Of a stretch of DNA of 8,221 bases, positions 4,193 through 8,221 are shown piece after piece; the stretch's first letter is position 1; each line of letters opens with the position of its first letter. Below the pieces are notes generated by a model. That model searched no databases. It saw only the letters and a list, made by a program, of their open reading frames with translations, and was not told the DNA's origin. The DNA is from Bacteroidota bacterium (lineage in GTDB: Bacteria > Bacteroidota > Bacteroidia > Chitinophagales > UBA2359). The stretch spans positions 1 through 8,221 of the forward strand of contig JAHDGP010000200.1 in assembly GCA_020627525.1 (NCBI GenBank), given 5' to 3'. A program made the translations under genes and the position numbers.

Positions 4193-5974
4193 CTAATTTC
4201 CTGTTCTAACTCTAATGTCAGACAGTAATCCTTTAGGAATCGCGTTGATCAAATCTTTTGTGTATTCAGTTTCAGGATTTTCATAAATATCATCTGCTTT
4301 ACCCATTTGTTCAATTACTCCTTTGTTCATAACGATCATTCTATCTGACATGAACTTCACAACGGACAAATCGTGTGAAATAAAGATATAGGTGAAATCG
4401 AATTTTTCACGCAGTTCAATCAATAAATTGAGTACCTGCGCTTGTACCGATACATCAAGTGCTGAAACGGATTCATCGCAGATAATGAATTGCGGATTGA
4501 GTGCCAAGGCACGGGCAATACAAATACGTTGTCTTTGTCCACCGGAAAATTCGTGCGGATAGCGATTGAAGTGATGCGGTAAAAGACTTACTGTTTCCAA
4601 TAATTCAACCACTCGATCTTTTCTTTCTTTATCATTTGGTAAAATACCGTGAACCTGCATTGGTTCCATAATCGCATTACCAATGGTCAAACGAGGATTT
4701 AGAGAAGAGTAGGGGTCCTGGAAAATGATTTGCATTTCTTTTCTAAGCTCTTTCATTTCTGGCTTAGTTAGCTCTAATATTTTTTTGCCTTTGTAAATAA
4801 TTTCTCCTCCATAAGCAGGGGCCAATCTCAACAAGGTTCTTCCGAGTGTTGTTTTACCACAACCAGACTCTCCAACCAGTCCCATTGTTTCTCCAGGATA
4901 AACATCGAAAGAAACGTCATTTACAGCTTTTACATATTCTGTAACTTTTCCAAAGAAATTTTTCTTTGAAGGATAATAGGTTTTTAAATTTCTAACTTGA
5001 AGGACGGGTTCTTTTTTTTGTAGCTCAATAAAACGCTGACCGTGTTGTTCCTTAGTGATTTCTACCTTCTTGATCATTTCTTCGACAGAACTTTCTAGTT
5101 CCAACATGTTACCATTTTCATCAACTGACATAAAATCAGCGACGGTAGGGAGTTTGCTCAGTCTTTTATCGAGTGGTGGTCTACAGGCTAGTAATCCTTT
5201 GGTATACGGATGTTTTGGATTTGAGAAAATTTCAAATACATTGCCTTGTTCAACAATATTTCCTTTATACATTACAATAACCCTATCAGCTATTTCTGCA
5301 ATTACGCCTAAATCGTGTGTGATAAACATTATCGAAGCATCTATCTCTGATTTAAGGTCAGACATCAATTGAAGGATGGTTTTTTGTACAGTTACATCCA
5401 GTGCCGTAGTAGGCTCATCGGCAATCAATACTTGTGGATTACAAGACATTGCCATTGCAATCATTACCCTTTGTTTTTGTCCTCCCGACAGTTGATGCGG
5501 ATAGGAAGAAAACATTCTTTCAGGAGTTGGAAGCTGTACTTTTTCAAACAATTCTAAAGTTCTTTGCTTGGCTTCAGACTTACTAACCTTTTGATGGAGG
5601 ATAATGGCTTCATTTACTTGATCTCCACAGGTGAAAACTGGATTTAGAGAGGTCATTGGTTCTTGAAAAATCATTGAAATCTCATTTCCACGATAGAACC
5701 TCATTTGGGCTTCAGTAGCTTGTACGAGATCAGTGACACTGCCATCTTTGTCGTGAAAATTAATCTGTCCACCAACAATTTTACCTGGAGGATTGGGAAT
5801 CAATCTCATAATAGATAAGGATGTTACAGATTTCCCGGAACCCGATTCTCCAACAATACCAACAGTTTCTCCTCTATACAAGTCAAAACTTACATTATTA
5901 ACGGCTTTAACCAGCCCTTCCTCAGTTTTGAAATGCGTTTCCAGATTTTTAACTTCCAATAAAACCTTGCTCAT
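4193..5974 (-). CDS. fused double ATP-binding subunit of a peptide/nickel-type ABC importer
   Basis: This 593-residue protein energises import of oligopeptides or similar solutes at the inner membrane. It fuses the two ATPases (DppD- and DppF-like) that are separate in many bacteria, as in the YejF/GsiA arrangement. Half 1 (about 1-270): Walker A GESGSGKS with Lys48, Q-loop Gln104, signature LSGGQ 162-166, Walker B VLIADEP (Asp186, Glu187), switch His220, and the C-terminal HPYT motif (255-258) typical of oligopeptide ATPases. Half 2 (about 324-593): Walker A GESGCGKT with Lys374, Gln419, signature FSGGQ 476-480, Walker B FIICDES (Asp500, Glu501), His534; the HPYT position reads TEYT. Both sites look catalytically complete. 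The linker (about 280-322) is Glu-rich. The start is the ATG at 5974. The hydrolase at 3503-4171 follows in the same operon. Permease and binding-protein genes are absent from the window and must be elsewhere. Confidence 0.93.
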   Translation of the reverse strand: MSKVLLEVKNLETHFKTEEGLVKAVNNVSFDLYRGETVGIVGESGSGKSVTSLSIMRLIPNPPGKIVGGQINFHDKDGSVTDLVQATEAQMRFYRGNEISMIFQEPMTSLNPVFTCGDQVNEAIILHQKVSKSEAKQRTLELFEKVQLPTPERMFSSYPHQLSGGQKQRVMIAMAMSCNPQVLIADEPTTALDVTVQKTILQLMSDLKSEIDASIMFITHDLGVIAEIADRVIVMYKGNIVEQGNVFEIFSNPKHPYTKGLLACRPPLDKRLSKLPTVADFMSVDENGNMLELESSVEEMIKKVEITKEQHGQRFIELQKKEPVLQVRNLKTYYPSKKNFFGKVTEYVKAVNDVSFDVYPGETMGLVGESGCGKTTLGRTLLRLAPAYGGEIIYKGKKILELTKPEMKELRKEMQIIFQDPYSSLNPRLTIGNAIMEPMQVHGILPNDKERKDRVVELLETVSLLPHHFNRYPHEFSGGQRQRICIARALALNPQFIICDESVSALDVSVQAQVLNLLIELREKFDFTYIFISHDLSVVKFMSDRMIVMNKGVIEQMGKADDIYENPETEYTKDLINAIPKGLLSDIRVRTGN

Positions 5975-6162
5975 AATTATTTTAGTTTAGTCTTTGCGCT
6001 TCTTGATTAATGAAAGCACAGCTCTTTTTCTATTTTATGTACCAATGCCCGTGCCAATATATCGGTCCAAACAACCATATCAACCTACAAGAAACAAAAA
6101 TGTAAGGAAAATCCATTGTATTTCTTTAATTTTTTGTGGATGATAAGGCATAGATATAGCGT

Positions 6163-6183
6163 TATAAGTTTAGGCAACTTATA
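6163..6183. repeat. 8-bp inverted repeat TATAAGTT/AACTTATA
   Basis: Perfect arms 6163-6170 and 6176-6183 around TAGGC. It lies between the glycoside hydrolase stop and the ABC operon, about 190 bp before the ATPase start. The symmetry and spacing fit a dimeric regulator site or a weak hairpin; nothing favours one strongly. Confidence 0.4.
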
Positions 6184-6202
6184 TTATAGTTAGAGATTCA
6201 GT

Positions 6203-6235
6203 AAAAAATCACGGTTTTGATGGCAGAAAATGCCA
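6203..6235 (-). terminator. weak candidate terminator of the glycoside hydrolase gene
   Basis: On the minus strand after the stop at 6246 there is a TGGCA-TTTTC-TGCCA hairpin (6235-6221). A small ATCA/TGAT hairpin (6221-6208) overlaps its last base and is followed by six T (6208-6203). Each stem is short, so the call is tentative. Confidence 0.35.
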
Positions 6236-6245
6236 ATTATGTTAT

Positions 6246-7367
6246 CTATTTCTTTTGAAAACCCCTTGCAATGATAATTTCTGCTTGCTTTCCTTGAGGT
6301 GTGAAGTTTAAATTATTTTTTCCGATTTCTGCCTTATAATCACTTCTCATTTGCCAAATGTGAATCCCCGCAAACCATGCTTTCTTCCAAACAGTGTTAA
6401 AAAATGCTTGGTAACAATTGGCTTGTGTTTCTGGTGAAAATTTTTTGTTTTGAATTGCAGAATTTTCAATCCATTGCCAAGGTTCTATAGCACTATCAGC
6501 TGTACTTTTGTAACCTATTTCTGTAAAAAGTATTTTTCTATTAAATTTTTTATGGATATTCTCTATGACGTCGAGATGTTTTTCCCAACCTATCGAAATT
6601 TGCTCAACAGTTGGATATTCATTTTTTACCAAAGGAAAATAAGCTTGAATACCAATGTAATCCAATTCCTGCCAAAAAGTTATGTTTTCAAATTCATCGT
6701 ACCAATTTGCAGCATAAGTTATTTTTCCAGAATAAATACTTTTAACATCTTTAATGAGGCTTCTCCAAAAATCAGGTTTTTCAATAGTCAGCCGAGAAAA
6801 CTCTGCCCCAATACAGAATAGCTCTACATCATTTTGCTCAGCTATTTTTGCGTATAGTAAAATAAATTCTCGATAATTTTTTTGCCATAAGTTCCAGTTA
6901 CTTTCATTTGTTGGAAAAACGTCAGAACGCCATTTTCCATCAGAAGGATCATATATCCAAACGTGAGGTTTTAGGAACACTTTAAAACCAAAGGAATGAG
7001 CCAAATCTATTTGACTTTTCCAGGAGGAATCTCTTTTAGCCATTTTCAAACTATCACCTTTATAATAATTCAATGTGGGACTGTCAAAGTCTTTTTGATC
7101 GCTATAAGAGACAAGTGTAATCCAATCAATATTGTTTTGTATAAATGGTTGAATATTTGTAGAGTCAAGATGCCCAAAAATATGAGCACCTCTTTGTTTG
7201 TTATCAACTGCGTTTGTAGCTGTTAATTGATTGCCATTTTTTTCTATTGATGCACTATGTTGGTGAGAATTTTTGAAGTTACATTGAGAAAAGATTAAAA
7301 TGAAAAATAACAATCCACAAAATGAAATATTTGAAACCATTGTTTGCTGGATGTTGGTATTTTTCAT
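6246..7367 (-). CDS. exported GH113-like glycoside hydrolase (beta-mannanase type)
   Basis: A 373-residue TIM-barrel glycoside hydrolase, clan GH-A in type. From the ATG at 7367: an N-terminal hydrophobic segment (about 12-28) ending F-S-Q-C at Cys29, then a polar linker, then the barrel. Characteristic pieces are FLKPHVWIYD (about 131-140), the acid/base region CIGAEFSR with Glu189, ITYAANWYDEF (216-226), YIGIQAYFPL (237-246), and the nucleophile strand ILFTEIGYKS with Glu283. This set resembles family GH113, whose characterised members cleave beta-1,4-mannan; the substrate here is inferred. Cys29 could be lipidated, although Gln at -1 is unusual in a lipobox; otherwise the segment is an anchor or an ordinary signal. 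The start at 7367 is preferred over ATG 7421 because it is preceded by purine-rich AAAGAAAAAAGAT and gives a sensible signal. No SusC/SusD pair or other carbohydrate genes are nearby. Confidence 0.78.
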   Translation of the reverse strand: MKNTNIQQTMVSNISFCGLLFFILIFSQCNFKNSHQHSASIEKNGNQLTATNAVDNKQRGAHIFGHLDSTNIQPFIQNNIDWITLVSYSDQKDFDSPTLNYYKGDSLKMAKRDSSWKSQIDLAHSFGFKVFLKPHVWIYDPSDGKWRSDVFPTNESNWNLWQKNYREFILLYAKIAEQNDVELFCIGAEFSRLTIEKPDFWRSLIKDVKSIYSGKITYAANWYDEFENITFWQELDYIGIQAYFPLVKNEYPTVEQISIGWEKHLDVIENIHKKFNRKILFTEIGYKSTADSAIEPWQWIENSAIQNKKFSPETQANCYQAFFNTVWKKAWFAGIHIWQMRSDYKAEIGKNNLNFTPQGKQAEIIIARGFQKK

Positions 7368-7431
7368 ATCTTTTTTCTTTTGGGTAATCAAAGAAAAATT
7401 CAGTAAAATTTTAATCTCCATCTAATAGATT

Positions 7432-7439
7432 TATCTTTG
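7432..7439 (+). promoter_or_regulatory. -7 element before the methyltransferase gene
   Basis: TATCTTTG matches TAnnTTTG exactly on the + strand and lies 23 bp before the ATG at 7463. No TTG is present about 21 bp upstream (the position reads ATT), so the -33 element is weak or absent, which could mean low or factor-dependent expression. It lies in the 95-bp divergent gap shared with the glycoside hydrolase gene. Confidence 0.5.
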
Positions 7440-7462
7440 CCTAAATATGAAGATATAGATAA

Positions 7463-8221
7463 ATGTACAAAAAACACAAATTTACTTTTATTGATTTATT
7501 TGCTGGAATAGGAGGGTTTCATAGTGCAATGCATAGTTTGGGAGGTGTATGTGTGTTTGCATCAGAAATGGATATACATGCAAGAAAAACCTACATCCAT
7601 AACTTCAAAAAAATATCTCCAGAACTATTTGAAAATGGTATGTTTAATGATGATATAAGAAATATCAATGTTAATGAGATTCCTGATTTTGATATACTTT
7701 GTGCTGGATTTCCCTGCCAACCGTTTAGCCAAGCTGGTTTTAAAAGGGGATTTGATGATAATCACAATTCTGAAAGGGGCAATTTATTCTTTAATATTGC
7801 AGAAATTTTGGAATATAAAAGACCAAAGGCTTTCTTTCTTGAAAATGTTAGAGGCATAGTTAACCATGATAATGGAAGAACATTCAAAGTAATTCAGAAT
7901 ATTTTAGAAAATGAATTAGGATATTCATTTTACTATAAAATTGTAAAAGCTTCTGATTATGGCCTGCCACAACTGAGACCAAGAGCATTTATGATTGGGT
8001 TTCGAGATGAAAGTTTTATGAAAGGGTTTACATTTCCACCACCCAAACCATTAAGACTTACGATGAGTGATGTTTGGGAAGGGGATTGTTCTAGAGAAAT
8101 TGGATTTACATTAAGAGTTGGAGGTCGTGGATCAAAAATTCATGATAGAAGAAATTGGGATTCTTACCTCGTTGATGGTGAAGTAAAACAACTTGGAGTG
8201 AAACAAGGAAAAAGGATGCAA
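7463..8221 (+). CDS. DNA (cytosine-5-)methyltransferase, 3' end beyond the window
   Basis: It transfers methyl from S-adenosylmethionine to C5 of cytosine in a specific DNA site. The first 253 codons are present, in one open frame from ATG 7463 to the last base. The C5-MTase motifs come in canonical order: motif I FIDLFAGIGGF (9-19, SAM binding), motif IV GFPCQPFSQAG (82-92) with catalytic Cys85, motif VI ENVRG (127-131), and motif VIII QLRPRAFMIGF (170-180, QxRxR). The target-recognition part then begins with TLRVGGRGSKIHDRRNWD (216-233). The recognition sequence cannot be read from this. Motifs IX-X, including the final NSV-type motif, lie off the right edge. Such a gene is usually the M subunit of a type II restriction-modification system or a solitary methylase; the partner would be to the right. 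It is transcribed divergently from the glycoside hydrolase. Confidence 0.93.
   Translation, partial: MYKKHKFTFIDLFAGIGGFHSAMHSLGGVCVFASEMDIHARKTYIHNFKKISPELFENGMFNDDIRNINVNEIPDFDILCAGFPCQPFSQAGFKRGFDDNHNSERGNLFFNIAEILEYKRPKAFFLENVRGIVNHDNGRTFKVIQNILENELGYSFYYKIVKASDYGLPQLRPRAFMIGFRDESFMKGFTFPPPKPLRLTMSDVWEGDCSREIGFTLRVGGRGSKIHDRRNWDSYLVDGEVKQLGVKQGKRMQ

Larger units (their letters stand above)
5975..6245. other. intergenic region upstream of the ABC ATPase gene
   Basis: About 270 bp without a supportable gene. It should hold the promoter of the ABC/hydrolase operon, but no TTG-N21-TAnnTTTG pair is visible on the minus strand; the nearest -7-like match is CATTTTTG (6102-6095), with no TTG at the right distance. 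An 8-bp perfect inverted repeat TATAAGTT-TAGGC-AACTTATA lies at 6163-6183, and a possible terminator of the upstream gene at 6203-6235. No riboswitch is recognised. Confidence 0.5.

Noticed and set aside
5055..5372. Open frame of 105 codons on the + strand
   Set aside because: It is antisense to the ABC ATPase gene, over its linker and the end of the first half; both ATPase domains are intact, so this frame is a shadow.
6450..6821. Open frame of 123 codons on the + strand
   Set aside because: It is antisense to the catalytic barrel of the glycoside hydrolase, which carries family motifs, and it has no start context or family features of its own.
7477..7484. TAAATTTG on the minus strand as a promoter for the glycoside hydrolase
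   Set aside because: It fits the -7 consensus but lies inside the methyltransferase coding region, 110 bp before the start, with no TTG at the expected spacing. It is probably chance in AT-rich sequence.
7668..7859. Small + strand frame of 63 codons
   Set aside because: It overlaps the methyltransferase in another frame, across its motif IV and VI region. The methyltransferase frame is unbroken and rich in motifs.
1..8221. CRISPR array, IS element, tRNA or rRNA
   Set aside because: No regularly spaced repeats, transposase-like protein, terminal inverted repeats, or tRNA/rRNA sequence were seen. The only large repeat is the lipoprotein cassette duplication.

Overview
The window looks like chromosomal DNA of a member of the Bacteroidota, most likely a flavobacterium-like organism. 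The DNA is AT-rich. Several genes are preceded by the Bacteroidota-type promoter (TTG, about 21 bp, then TAnnTTTG), not by -35/-10 boxes with Shine-Dalgarno sites. Two lipoproteins carry an acidic/lysine motif right after the lipidated cysteine, resembling the lipoprotein surface-export signal of this phylum. No rRNA, tRNA, CRISPR array, transposase or IS end was seen.

Layout, left to right: (1) 1-231, the 3' end of an unrecognised + strand gene, whose stop codon lies inside a strong bidirectional terminator. (2) 270-2759, three minus-strand lipoprotein genes. The first two (270-899, 1212-1853) are paralogues, about 60% identical by hand alignment. They sit in a tandemly duplicated cassette of about 900 bp made of terminator, gene, promoter and a long upstream region. 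The third (2154-2759) is unrelated but has the same promoter architecture with exactly the same 21-bp spacer. (3) 2991-3395, a small Cys-rich lipoprotein. (4) 3503-5974, a two-gene minus-strand operon: a fused double-ATPase subunit of a peptide/nickel-type ABC importer (DppD-DppF fusion type), then 21 bp downstream an alpha/beta serine hydrolase of the phospholipase/carboxylesterase type. No permease or binding-protein gene is in view. (5) 6246-7367, a probable GH113-like (clan GH-A) beta-mannanase-type glycoside hydrolase with an N-terminal export signal. (6) 7463-8221, divergent from it, the first 253 codons of a DNA cytosine-5 methyltransferase that runs off the right edge, probably the start of a restriction-modification locus.

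The most interesting part is the duplicated lipoprotein cassette. It is a young-looking pair of probably surface-exposed, six-cysteine proteins of no family I recognise, with conserved promoters and a conserved upstream region containing a strong hairpin in one copy. The remaining genes (ABC ATPase, hydrolase, GH113) look like ordinary accessory or housekeeping content, and the methyltransferase marks a possible defence locus continuing to the right.
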